Positions 1-6,066 of a stretch of 7,749 bases of DNA are shown here, piece after piece. Origin of the DNA: an uncultured Alphaproteobacteria bacterium (GTDB lineage Bacteria; Pseudomonadota; Alphaproteobacteria; UBA7887); NCBI GenBank assembly GCA_913044255.1, contig CAJWOI010000118.1, positions 1 to 7,749 of the forward strand, in the 5' to 3' direction. The notes beneath the pieces are model-generated. The model was given only the letters and a program-made list of their open reading frames with translations. It was not told the origin of the DNA and searched no databases. The translations under genes and the position numbers were made by a program. How positions within the stretch are numbered: the first letter of the stretch is position 1; every line of letters begins with the position of its first letter.

Positions 1-811
1 CTAAGGGTCCGGCAAAACAGGCCATCATTGGTTTCAGCAAATCGGCAGAAGCGCCATAATAACTTTGGAGATATTCGTCGAGTCGATGTTGGGCTTTTTC
101 CGCGTTGTCGTCGATTGATACGGTGAGATATGCGGAGCAAGTCAGTTCTTGCGGGTTACGGCCAACGTTTTTTGCACTTTCTTGAACTTCTTGCCAATAC
201 TTTCCAATAGTTTCCGCATCTGGTCCAACCGGGAACCATCCATCCAGGTAACGTCCGGCCCGTTCTAGGCTTCCCTGGGCCGATCCACCTCCCCAAATTG
301 GTGGCCCGCCTGGTCGATTTGGCACTATTCCCAGTGTCTCGCAATCCACGTTCCATCTGCCATTCCATTTAACTGCCTCACCGCTCCAAAGGGCTTGGCA
401 CAGCCGAATGCCCTCCATCATTCGGCCTACGCGTTTTTCAAAAGGGACTCCAGCGGCCTCAAATTCGGCACGGACGTTTGGTACATCGGTGGCAATGCCG
501 ATACCCAGGATAAGTCTGCCTTCGCTCAATTGGTCCACTGTTGCTGCAGCATGTGCCAACACGACGGGATTGCGTAGTGCAGGAAGTAGCACTGCCGTGC
601 CAAGCTCAACGTTTTTTGTTCTTGCCGCGATTGCTGCCAATGTCGTTAGAGGCTCATGACGTGGCCGTGCAAGGAGACTGTCTCCTACCCAAATTGAGTC
701 GTAGCCCTGCTCTTCGGCTTTCTCTGCAAGGGCGAGTAAAGGAGCCGTTTCCGATTGACCACTCATAATTCGCTCTCGCGTTGGCAACAGATATCCGAGT
801 TTTAGTTTCAT
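1..811 (-). CDS. LLM-class flavin/F420-dependent oxidoreductase, partial (C-terminus beyond the left edge)
   Basis: This is a luciferase-like monooxygenase-family protein, a TIM-barrel enzyme using FMN or coenzyme F420. The frame is open for 270 residues from an ATG at 811-809 to the window edge; full members usually have about 280-350 residues, so only the end is missing. Family signs are the N-terminus MKLKLGYLLPT, the stretch GYDSIWVGDSLL at about residues 36-47, PLTTLAAIAART at 54-65, LGTAVLLPALRNPVVLA at 70-86, and the hallmark GRLILGIG at 98-105. GGPPIWGGG further on matches the usual barrel strand before the cofactor-binding region. The start is chosen because it gives the canonical N-terminus; upstream there is only a weak purine patch (GGAATAAGC before ATG). 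It is transcribed divergently from the GST gene at 1001. The family call is firm. Substrate and cofactor (FMN or F420) cannot be decided. Confidence 0.9.
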   Translation of the reverse strand, partial: MKLKLGYLLPTRERIMSGQSETAPLLALAEKAEEQGYDSIWVGDSLLARPRHEPLTTLAAIAARTKNVELGTAVLLPALRNPVVLAHAAATVDQLSEGRLILGIGIATDVPNVRAEFEAAGVPFEKRVGRMMEGIRLCQALWSGEAVKWNGRWNVDCETLGIVPNRPGGPPIWGGGSAQGSLERAGRYLDGWFPVGPDAETIGKYWQEVQESAKNVGRNPQELTCSAYLTVSIDDNAEKAQHRLDEYLQSYYGASADLLKPMMACFAGPL

Positions 812-1000
812 GCTTATTCCAACCGATCTTAGCGTTTGCGTTTGGCATGCTTTTTAATTTTTAAGAAGAGCACGCAGTTGTTTAATAGGCAATGTACGGC
901 CGTGGCAGATGGTAGTTATAGGATGTTGGCTGGGGAGTGTTATATAATAAGTAGATGGATTGATAAAACAGTCTAATTCTTGTCGGACTAGAGCACTGCG
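812..1000. promoter_or_regulatory. Divergent intergenic region between the LLM oxidoreductase and the GST gene
   Basis: This 189-bp spacer lies between two genes transcribed away from each other, so it must hold both promoters or their regulatory sites. It is AT-rich in two patches (around 851-872 and 940-965). It contains a perfect TATAAT at 943-948 facing the GST gene and an 8-bp palindrome ACGGCCGT at 896-903. No convincing -35 box is seen at the normal spacing on either strand, and no operator can be named. Confidence 0.4.
943..948 (+). promoter_or_regulatory. Possible -10 element for the GST gene
   Basis: A perfect TATAAT hexamer lies 52 bp upstream of the GST ATG in an AT-rich patch. 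The positions 16-18 bp further upstream do not resemble TTGACA, so this is only a candidate, or a promoter that depends on an activator. Confidence 0.25.
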
Positions 1001-1831
1001 ATGAAGTCAAAGAAACAGGCTAAACAGACGAAGAATTTGGAATTTGATTCTGGCGGACCGTTTCGTCTTTTCTACCATCCAGCCAGCAGCGCTTCCTTGC
1101 GAGTTATTTTGTATTTGCGTTGCCGGCAAGTGCCGCCTTCTTTTGTTCAACTGACAAGCACTGAATTTACTACAGATGATCGAGGGATTCCCGTATTCAC
1201 CATGCCGGAAGGTGATCCGGAAACGAAAAAACTTGGGACGAAAAATCTGTTGGCGTTCAATCCCGAGGGTCGCATTCCGATATTGTTACTCTCTGATGGT
1301 CGTAAAATGACCCAGTCAGGCCCCATTATCGATTACATTGAAGATTGTCTAACGACAGGTATTGGGCGAGTTCTATTGCCAAATGACCCTTGGGAGCGCG
1401 CGGAAGTGCGCCGTATTGCATGGATCATGGCAGCAGATACTCAGCCATATCAAAATATTCCTTTTATTATTCAAGCCATCGGGGAGTGGGGAATGGTTAA
1501 AGCCGCGCCACTGACCCACCCGCTTCGACTGCATTTCGTGCGTCGCGAGTTTGGAGCTGTGGAAAAAATCATGCGGCAATGTGCGGGAGAGTTTTCCGTT
1601 GGTGACGAAATTTCCTTGGCGGATTGTTTTCTGATTCCGCAGATCCGAAACGCATTATTGGCGGAAATCGATTTATCGACAGAATTTCCGACAATATCTC
1701 GTGTTTGGGAGAATTTGTTGTCGGTCAAGATAATTTCAAGTGTGTTAGAGGAGTTTGGAGGAATCGTTCAACCTCTTGCCTTTGACGCCAATAAATTTGA
1801 AGTTTACGCGAAAAGAAACAACCCAGAATGA
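1001..1831 (+). CDS. Glutathione S-transferase family protein, zeta/maleylacetoacetate isomerase-like
   Basis: The product has 276 residues: an N-terminal thioredoxin-fold GSH-binding domain (about 21-115) and a helical C-terminal domain (about 125-260). It resembles zeta-class GSTs, which isomerise maleylacetoacetate or related compounds. Visible family marks are FYHPASSASLRV (24-35), equivalent to the zeta SSCS motif; NPEGRIP with the cis-Pro at 93; TQS (104-106) for the GSH gamma-glutamyl group; DTQPYQN (146-152), like the zeta IQPLQN; and VGDEISLAD (200-208) with the N-cap pair S205/D208. Oddities: the motif cysteine is alanine (A31); a basic tail of about 20 residues precedes the fold; and the stretch between the motif and NPEG is about 18 residues longer than in human GSTZ1. 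No Shine-Dalgarno is seen before ATG, and an in-frame stop at 989-991 rules out an earlier start. A TTG at residue 13 is an alternative. No tyrosine-catabolism gene is adjacent, so maleylacetoacetate is not implied as the substrate. Confidence 0.88.
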   Translation: MKSKKQAKQTKNLEFDSGGPFRLFYHPASSASLRVILYLRCRQVPPSFVQLTSTEFTTDDRGIPVFTMPEGDPETKKLGTKNLLAFNPEGRIPILLLSDGRKMTQSGPIIDYIEDCLTTGIGRVLLPNDPWERAEVRRIAWIMAADTQPYQNIPFIIQAIGEWGMVKAAPLTHPLRLHFVRREFGAVEKIMRQCAGEFSVGDEISLADCFLIPQIRNALLAEIDLSTEFPTISRVWENLLSVKIISSVLEEFGGIVQPLAFDANKFEVYAKRNNPE

Positions 1832-1850
1832 TGCTCGTTATATGTTACCG

Positions 1851-2693
1851 TTAACCAGGCGTTATGACTTGGCTCAGCCCTTCCCATCGAGCCATCGTCT
1901 CAGACCAGCGTCTACCTGCAATCATTCCTCCGTCAACTAGGATATCTGTACCTGTGATAAACTCAGAATTGTCACTTGCCAGGAATAGTGCAGCTTGTGC
2001 GACGTCATCAGCGATGCCTGCACGCGGATACGGTTGTGCGGTATTGAATCGGTCCAGCAAACCATTTGTTGCTCCATCAGCATCGGCCTGAGTATCGCTC
2101 AGACCGAAGGCTTTCCCGAATATCCCAGTGACAATGGCCCCTGGTGAAACGCTATTCACCCTTATTTTATGCTCCGCCAGTTCCATTGCGGCACACTTGC
2201 TTGCATGTATTACTGCCGCCTTAGCTAGGCTGTACACCATCGAAACGCCATAGCCAGCTCGTTGTCCGGCAATACTTCCTGTATTGATGATCGCACCACT
2301 TCCTTGCCGTTTCATAATTGGAGCCACGTGCTTCATACCGTAGAGTACTCCGTTGATCAGTATGGCCAGTTCGGAGTCAATCTGATCGGCTTCCAAGTCC
2401 TCCAAACCCCCCGCCTTCCCAGGAATCCCGGCGTTGTTAAACATACAATCGATACGTCCGTATTCATTCACGGAAGTGTCTATAAGCTTCTTTACCTGTT
2501 CCTCATCGGCCACATCGGAGGCGACGTAAATGGCGCTCTTGCCAAGAGATTTTGCGACTGCTTGGCCTTCAGCCTGACGCCGACCTGACACCACGACGTA
2601 AGCCCCTTCTGCCGCGAACAGTTCAGCCGTACTCCGACCAATACCGCTGGTTGCGCCGGTGATAACCGCTACCTTGTTATCCAGTTTTCCCAT
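1851..2693 (-). CDS. Short-chain dehydrogenase/reductase (SDR) family oxidoreductase
   Basis: This is a classical SDR of 280 residues, a NAD(P)-dependent alcohol dehydrogenase or ketoreductase with a Rossmann fold, cytosolic. In order: TGATSGIG (12-19) for dinucleotide binding, D60 in the ASDVAD stretch contacting adenine, NNAG (86-89), and the complete catalytic tetrad N114, S140, Y154, K158 (YSLAK). The PG motif follows in NSVSPGAIVTG, and DGG lies near the C-terminus. After strand beta-2 the sequence reads SGRR (36-39), with no acidic residue, which favours NADP(H) (inference). The frame could start 16 codons earlier at 2741, but that ATG has no ribosome site, whereas the ATG at 2693 is preceded by GGAGGGG and gives the normal N-terminus MGKLDNKVAVITG. 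The gene converges on the GST gene with 19 bp between stops and diverges from the LLM gene at 2917. The substrate is unknown. Confidence 0.93.
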   Translation of the reverse strand: MGKLDNKVAVITGATSGIGRSTAELFAAEGAYVVVSGRRQAEGQAVAKSLGKSAIYVASDVADEEQVKKLIDTSVNEYGRIDCMFNNAGIPGKAGGLEDLEADQIDSELAILINGVLYGMKHVAPIMKRQGSGAIINTGSIAGQRAGYGVSMVYSLAKAAVIHASKCAAMELAEHKIRVNSVSPGAIVTGIFGKAFGLSDTQADADGATNGLLDRFNTAQPYPRAGIADDVAQAALFLASDNSEFITGTDILVDGGMIAGRRWSETMARWEGLSQVITPG

Positions 2694-2695
2694 AA

Positions 2696-2702
2696 CCCCT
2701 CC
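2696..2702 (-). promoter_or_regulatory. Ribosome binding site deciding the SDR start
   Basis: On the minus strand GGAGGGG ends two bases before the ATG at 2693; the GGAGG core is spaced four bases from it. No comparable site precedes the in-frame ATG at 2741, so the shorter protein is preferred. Confidence 0.75.
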
Positions 2703-2901
2703 GTGTCCCACTGTAACTGGGGATAATTTTTCCTTACACATTGCATTTTTCAGTCGTCTGGTACACCAACCAATTTAGAACTTGTTAGTATTGATGTAAT
2801 CAGAGACGCTGAAAATTGTATGTTACATTTACGACTCCTAGGATAGCAGTGGATGCTCGGAGTCATGGTGTGATGGCCGTTTTTATTGATTGTTGCACCT
2901 T

Positions 2902-2910
2902 GAGGTAGGG
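2902..2910 (+). promoter_or_regulatory. Ribosome binding site deciding the second LLM start
   Basis: GAGGTAGGG lies six bases before the ATG at 2917. The same frame also offers a TTG at 2890, but this purine block falls inside that longer reading, so the ATG is preferred. Confidence 0.7.
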
Positions 2911-2916
2911 AAAATC

Positions 2917-3939
2917 ATGGCGATGAAACTTGGCTTAATGGCAGGCTACTGGGGTGCAATGCCCCCGCCAGACTTGGTCAGTGTGGCTCAACAGGCCGAG
3001 GCACTTGGGTATTGGGGCTACTTCACCGCAGAGGCGTGGGGCTCTGATGCGTTCACACCACTTGCTTGGATAGGAGCACAAACAAAATCCATAAAACTTG
3101 GCACTGCCATTATACAAATTTCTGCGAGAACTCCGACGTCGGCAGCCATGCACGCACTAACTCTCGATCATCTTTCCAAAGGCCGTCTGATCCTCGGGTT
3201 GGGAGTATCCGGGCCGCAGGTGGTGGAAGGGTGGTATGGCCGTCCTTTTTCAAAACCGTTGGCGCGCACTCGTGAGTATATTTCGATCATGCGTCAAGTT
3301 ATGGCACGCGAAGCTCCGGTGATGAATGATGGGCCACATTATCCTATTCCGTACCCGGCGGATGCCATTGGATCCTGGGGCCTTGGAAAGCCTCTTAAGC
3401 CAATCACGCACCCATTACGTTCCGATATCCCAATTTTTTTAGGCGCTGAAGGTCCGAAAAATGTGAAATTGGCGGCTGAGCTTTGCGATGGCTGGTACCC
3501 ACTTTTTTATTCACCATTTCGAGAAAAAGTTTACCAAGAGTCTATTGCCAATCGGCCAGAAGGTTTTGAAATTCTTTGTCCGGTTAGCATGAACGTTACT
3601 AATGACCTCGACTCCGGACGTATCGCAGTAAAGCAAAATATCGCGCTTTACGTTGGAGGCATGGGATCTCGAGACCGTAATTTTCATAATGCTTTGGTTG
3701 CACGCATGGGCTTTGCAGACGCTGCAAAGAAAATTCAGGACCTTTATCTTCAGGGACGCAAGACTGAGGCCGTAGCAGCCGTTCCAGATAAATTGGTTGA
3801 TGAGGTGAGCCTGGTGGGTCCAAAGGAAATGATTCGTGATCGTCTTGCCGCATGGGAGGAAAGTGCAGCTACAGGTCTATTGGTTTGGCCTAAAACAAGT
3901 GATGATCTCGCAACATTCGCAGAGGTGGTATTGGGTTAG
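2917..3939 (+). CDS. LLM-class oxidoreductase, F420-dependent Rv3520c-like family
   Basis: The product has 340 residues and is a luciferase-like TIM-barrel oxidoreductase. Its motif series matches, from memory, the family typified by Mycobacterium tuberculosis Rv3520c, predicted to use coenzyme F420. Seen here: MKLGLMAGYWGAMPP at the N-terminus, FTAEAWGSDAFTPLAW (36-51), GTAIIQISARTPTSAAM (62-78), the barrel motif GRLILGLGVSGPQVVEGWYG (89-108), then ARTREYI, LKPITHPLR, FLGAEGPKN, CDGWYP and ALYVGGMGS. The length is normal and no segment is missing. Start at 2917 is set by the preceding GAGGTAGGG; an ATG at 2923 would remove only two residues. No F420 biosynthesis gene is in the window, so the cofactor is inferred from family only. 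Its stop overlaps the stop of the opposing CoA-transferase by four bases. Substrates of this family are largely unknown; it often sits among lipid or steroid-type acyl-CoA genes, which fits its neighbours here. Confidence 0.92.
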   Translation: MAMKLGLMAGYWGAMPPPDLVSVAQQAEALGYWGYFTAEAWGSDAFTPLAWIGAQTKSIKLGTAIIQISARTPTSAAMHALTLDHLSKGRLILGLGVSGPQVVEGWYGRPFSKPLARTREYISIMRQVMAREAPVMNDGPHYPIPYPADAIGSWGLGKPLKPITHPLRSDIPIFLGAEGPKNVKLAAELCDGWYPLFYSPFREKVYQESIANRPEGFEILCPVSMNVTNDLDSGRIAVKQNIALYVGGMGSRDRNFHNALVARMGFADAAKKIQDLYLQGRKTEAVAAVPDKLVDEVSLVGPKEMIRDRLAAWEESAATGLLVWPKTSDDLATFAEVVLG

Positions 3940-5120
3940 GCAGTGTGAACAACACGATTTTTGGCGAGTTGTTCAATTTCGCGTCCGGAATATCCGAGTT
4001 CGGCGAGAATTTCACGGGTTTGTGCACCGAGAGGTTGGGGGGACAGCCGTACTTCAGGTCGTTGCCCATCATATTTCGCTGGATGAGCCAGGAGTGTGAT
4101 GGGTGTCTGCGCAGCGCTTTTGATATGCACGAACGAACCATTGTGTTGAATTTGTGGATCGCGGAGTACCGCGGAGTAGTCGTTCACACGTCCGTACCAC
4201 AACTTCTCTTTTTCCAGCATGGCCTCTAGATCCACCAGATTAAGGTCTTTCACCGCTGCCTGAATTAGCGCCGCAATCTCTTTCTTACGTTGAAATACCG
4301 AGTCATCGTCAAAATTGTTAAGAGATGGGAGGGAAAGTGCCCTGGCAAGAGTTTCCATTGATCCAAGAGAAATGGCCACATATCCATCCTGCACCGAATA
4401 TATCCCGTAGGGCGCAGGAAAATACCATCCCGCGATATTGGGGGGGGGTCGCTGGGATTGTGTTGCTCCATTCGTGTAACAAACCAAAGATTCATTCTGT
4501 AAATCTAGGGCTGCTGAGAGCAGGTCCACGTCGACCCGAGTTCCCTTCCCGGTGCGTTCCCGGCGAAATAAGGCGGCTAAAATCGACATCGCAAGAATCT
4601 GGGCACCATGATGATCGGCTGCAGATACCCCTACCGGTGTTGGGGGTTGGTTCTCGCTTCCATTAATGTTGGCAAGGCCAGACAGTGCTTGAATGATAAG
4701 ATCTTGGCCAGGGCGTTCGGAGTAAGGGCCGTCTTGCCCGTAACCAGAGGCTGCTGCGTAAATCAATTTAGGATTGATTTTCCGAGCTGCCTCGTAGCCG
4801 AATCCTAGCCTGTCCATGACGCCTGGTCGAAAATTCTCGCTCAGTACGTCTGCTGTCTCGATAAGTTTTTCAATTACCGCGGAGCCCTCTGGTGACTTCA
4901 TATCAATAGCTAGGCTTCGTTTGTTCCGGTTTCCGCAGAGGTGAAGCATAGTCTCACCATCTACCTTGTGATTGGCACCGCCCCAATGCCTTTGGAAAGC
5001 ACCACCGACGGGTTCAACGCTAATGACGTCTGCACCGAGATCGGCGAGGACCTGTGTCCCCATAGGTCCCAAAAGAAAATGGTTAAAACTTAGGACACGG
5101 ATACCTTCAAGAATGTCCAT
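3936..5120 (-). CDS. CaiB/BaiF (family III) CoA-transferase
   Basis: The product has 394 residues, the usual length for a family III CoA-transferase, which moves CoA from one acyl-CoA to a free acid through a covalent aspartyl intermediate. In order: LEGIRVLSF near the start, QVLADLGADVISVEP (23-37), NRNKRSLAIDMKSPEG (64-79), SENFRPGVMDRLGFGY (94-109), SGYGQDGPYSERPGQDLIIQ with the catalytic aspartate at D140 (the GQDL position), LAALFRRERTGKG (181-193), and the C-terminal LGAQTREILAELGY, where many relatives have His instead of the Gln. The frame extends to a TTG at 5156, but the ATG at 5120 has AAGG seven bases upstream and gives the canonical MDILEGIRVL. It is the last gene of the minus-strand cluster, 116 bp after the crotonase-fold gene, so it may have its own promoter. 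A nine-C run encodes P225-P227. Donor and acceptor acids are unknown. Confidence 0.94.
   Translation of the reverse strand: MDILEGIRVLSFNHFLLGPMGTQVLADLGADVISVEPVGGAFQRHWGGANHKVDGETMLHLCGNRNKRSLAIDMKSPEGSAVIEKLIETADVLSENFRPGVMDRLGFGYEAARKINPKLIYAAASGYGQDGPYSERPGQDLIIQALSGLANINGSENQPPTPVGVSAADHHGAQILAMSILAALFRRERTGKGTRVDVDLLSAALDLQNESLVCYTNGATQSQRPPPNIAGWYFPAPYGIYSVQDGYVAISLGSMETLARALSLPSLNNFDDDSVFQRKKEIAALIQAAVKDLNLVDLEAMLEKEKLWYGRVNDYSAVLRDPQIQHNGSFVHIKSAAQTPITLLAHPAKYDGQRPEVRLSPQPLGAQTREILAELGYSGREIEQLAKNRVVHTA
4440..4448. repeat. Nine-base homopolymer (G9 on plus, C9 on minus) inside the CoA-transferase gene
   Basis: Nine consecutive G read on the plus strand; in the gene this is CCC CCC CCC, encoding three prolines after R224. 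The reading frame is intact as given, since both sides keep strong family similarity. Any one-base slip would shift the frame in the second half of the protein. Confidence 0.95.
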
Positions 5121-5236
5121 TATGCGACCTTGTTGGTAGTTTGAGATCGGAACCAAACCGTCATTCGGAAAGGTAATGGGGTTTCATGTTGAAGGGTAGG
5201 AGTTAATCGCGTTGAAAACAGCCATGTACGGTTAGT
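5121..5236. other. Short intergenic gap within the minus-strand cluster
   Basis: These 116 bp lie between the end of the crotonase-fold gene and the CoA-transferase start. I see no small gene, no strong terminator hairpin followed by a T run on the minus strand, and no clear promoter pair. Read-through is possible but not shown. Confidence 0.4.
5127..5131 (-). promoter_or_regulatory. Ribosome binding site deciding the CoA-transferase start
   Basis: AAGGT on the minus strand, with AAGG ending seven bases before the ATG at 5120. It supports this ATG over the upstream TTG at 5156. Confidence 0.6.
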
Positions 5237-6055
5237 CTATGTGCCAGTAAACTTCGGATCCCGTTTTTCGATGAAAGCGCGGACTGCTTCTTTGTGGTCA
5301 CGACTCTGGGCGCTAGCGATTAGACGCTCCTCCTCGCCGTCAAGAGCAGAAAGAAATGGTTCAACCAATGCGTCGTCTAAATTATCTTTCATATGTTCAA
5401 GCGCCATTGTTGGGCCGTCCGCCAAACGTTGTGCAAATGCAAATGATTCTTCTTGCAATTTGGCATCCGGCACGACGCGGTTGATCAGGCCAATCCGTTC
5501 GCATTCTTTCGCGTAGATTCGGTCCGCGGTAAACATTAGTTCTCTCGCACGGCCGGTTCCGATGATTTGTGTCAACAACCACGCGATACCATAATCTCCA
5601 GAAAGACCTATCTTTGCGTAACCTGTACTTATGAAAGCTGATCCCGCCGCAATCCGTATGTCGCAGGCGAGAGCAATCGCGAGTCCTGCCCCTGCTGCTG
5701 GTCCTGGCATTGCGGCGATGGTAGGTTTTCTGAGCTCTCGAAGAGTTCCTGTGAGCGTTCTTTGACGCTCTCTCAGTCGCGCCACTTTTTCCTCGGAAGT
5801 CATTGGCTCTGACGGTCCGGTTGCCATTCCTTTTATGTCTCCCCCTGCGCAGAAGGCTGTTCCTGAGCCGGTCAACAGCAGGGCACCAACCTCTGGATCC
5901 TGCCCTCTATCACGGATCATACGACGAAGTGCAGGGGTTAATGTGTCACTAAGCGCGTTTCTTGCTTCGGGTCGATTCAGTGTAATGACGGCAACGCCAT
6001 CCCTTACTTCGCAAAGCAGCTGGTCCGTACCGGTATTTATGACGTTAGTCTTCAC
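5237..6055 (-). CDS. Enoyl-CoA hydratase/isomerase (crotonase) family protein
   Basis: The product has 272 residues and a crotonase fold, acting on acyl-CoA thioesters in the cytosol. Seen: VAVITLNRPEARNAL (21-35), the first oxyanion-hole segment FCAGGDIKGM (68-77), the second PAAGAGLAIALACDIR (119-134), and KIGLSGDYGIAWLL (148-161), followed by GTGRARELMFTADRI and IGLINRVVP. The two glutamates of true enoyl-CoA hydratases (E144, E164 of the rat enzyme) are not at the aligned positions: A126 stands at the first, and the second lies in the ISTGYAKIG stretch. D154 in SGDYG is the candidate catalytic acid, as in isomerase-type relatives. Hydration is therefore not assured. Start is a GTG at 6055 preceded by GGGAAG; the frame reaches an ATG at 6157, but that lies inside the upstream Cys-rich gene. 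Only ten bases separate it from that gene's stop, which implies one transcript and perhaps coupled translation. Confidence 0.92.
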   Translation of the reverse strand: MKTNVINTGTDQLLCEVRDGVAVITLNRPEARNALSDTLTPALRRMIRDRGQDPEVGALLLTGSGTAFCAGGDIKGMATGPSEPMTSEEKVARLRERQRTLTGTLRELRKPTIAAMPGPAAGAGLAIALACDIRIAAGSAFISTGYAKIGLSGDYGIAWLLTQIIGTGRARELMFTADRIYAKECERIGLINRVVPDAKLQEESFAFAQRLADGPTMALEHMKDNLDDALVEPFLSALDGEEERLIASAQSRDHKEAVRAFIEKRDPKFTGT

Positions 6056-6059
6056 GTTT

Positions 6060-6066
6060 TCTTCCC
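6060..6066 (-). promoter_or_regulatory. Ribosome binding site for the GTG-started crotonase-fold gene
   Basis: The minus strand reads TAGGGAAGAAAACGTG: the stop TAG of the upstream gene (6068-6066) runs directly into GGGAAG, and GTG follows after a further four to five bases. This supports the GTG start and suggests coupling of the two genes. Confidence 0.6.

Larger units (their letters stand above)
2694..2916. promoter_or_regulatory. Divergent intergenic region between the SDR and the second LLM oxidoreductase
   Basis: This 223-bp spacer separates two genes transcribed away from each other and must hold both promoters. Visible structure: an imperfect inverted repeat pairing TTTTCAGTCGTCTG (2748-2761) with CAGAGACGCTGAAAA (2803-2817), and a perfect 6-bp dyad GACTCC (2833-2838) / GGAGTC (2859-2864) with a 20-base gap. 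Either could be a regulator site. No clean sigma-70 pair was found on either strand. Confidence 0.35.

Noticed and set aside
156..368. Minus-strand 70-codon frame rich in Arg, Gly and Trp
   Set aside because: It is an out-of-frame reading inside the LLM oxidoreductase gene, whose frame carries the family motifs.
1832..1850. Bidirectional terminator between the convergent GST and SDR genes
   Set aside because: The 19-bp gap has no GC-rich stem and no T run; only a GTTAAC palindrome straddles the SDR stop.
1851..2741. Longer 296-residue form of the SDR starting at the ATG at 2741
   Set aside because: That ATG has no Shine-Dalgarno and adds residues absent from typical SDRs; the ATG at 2693 has GGAGGGG and the canonical N-terminus.
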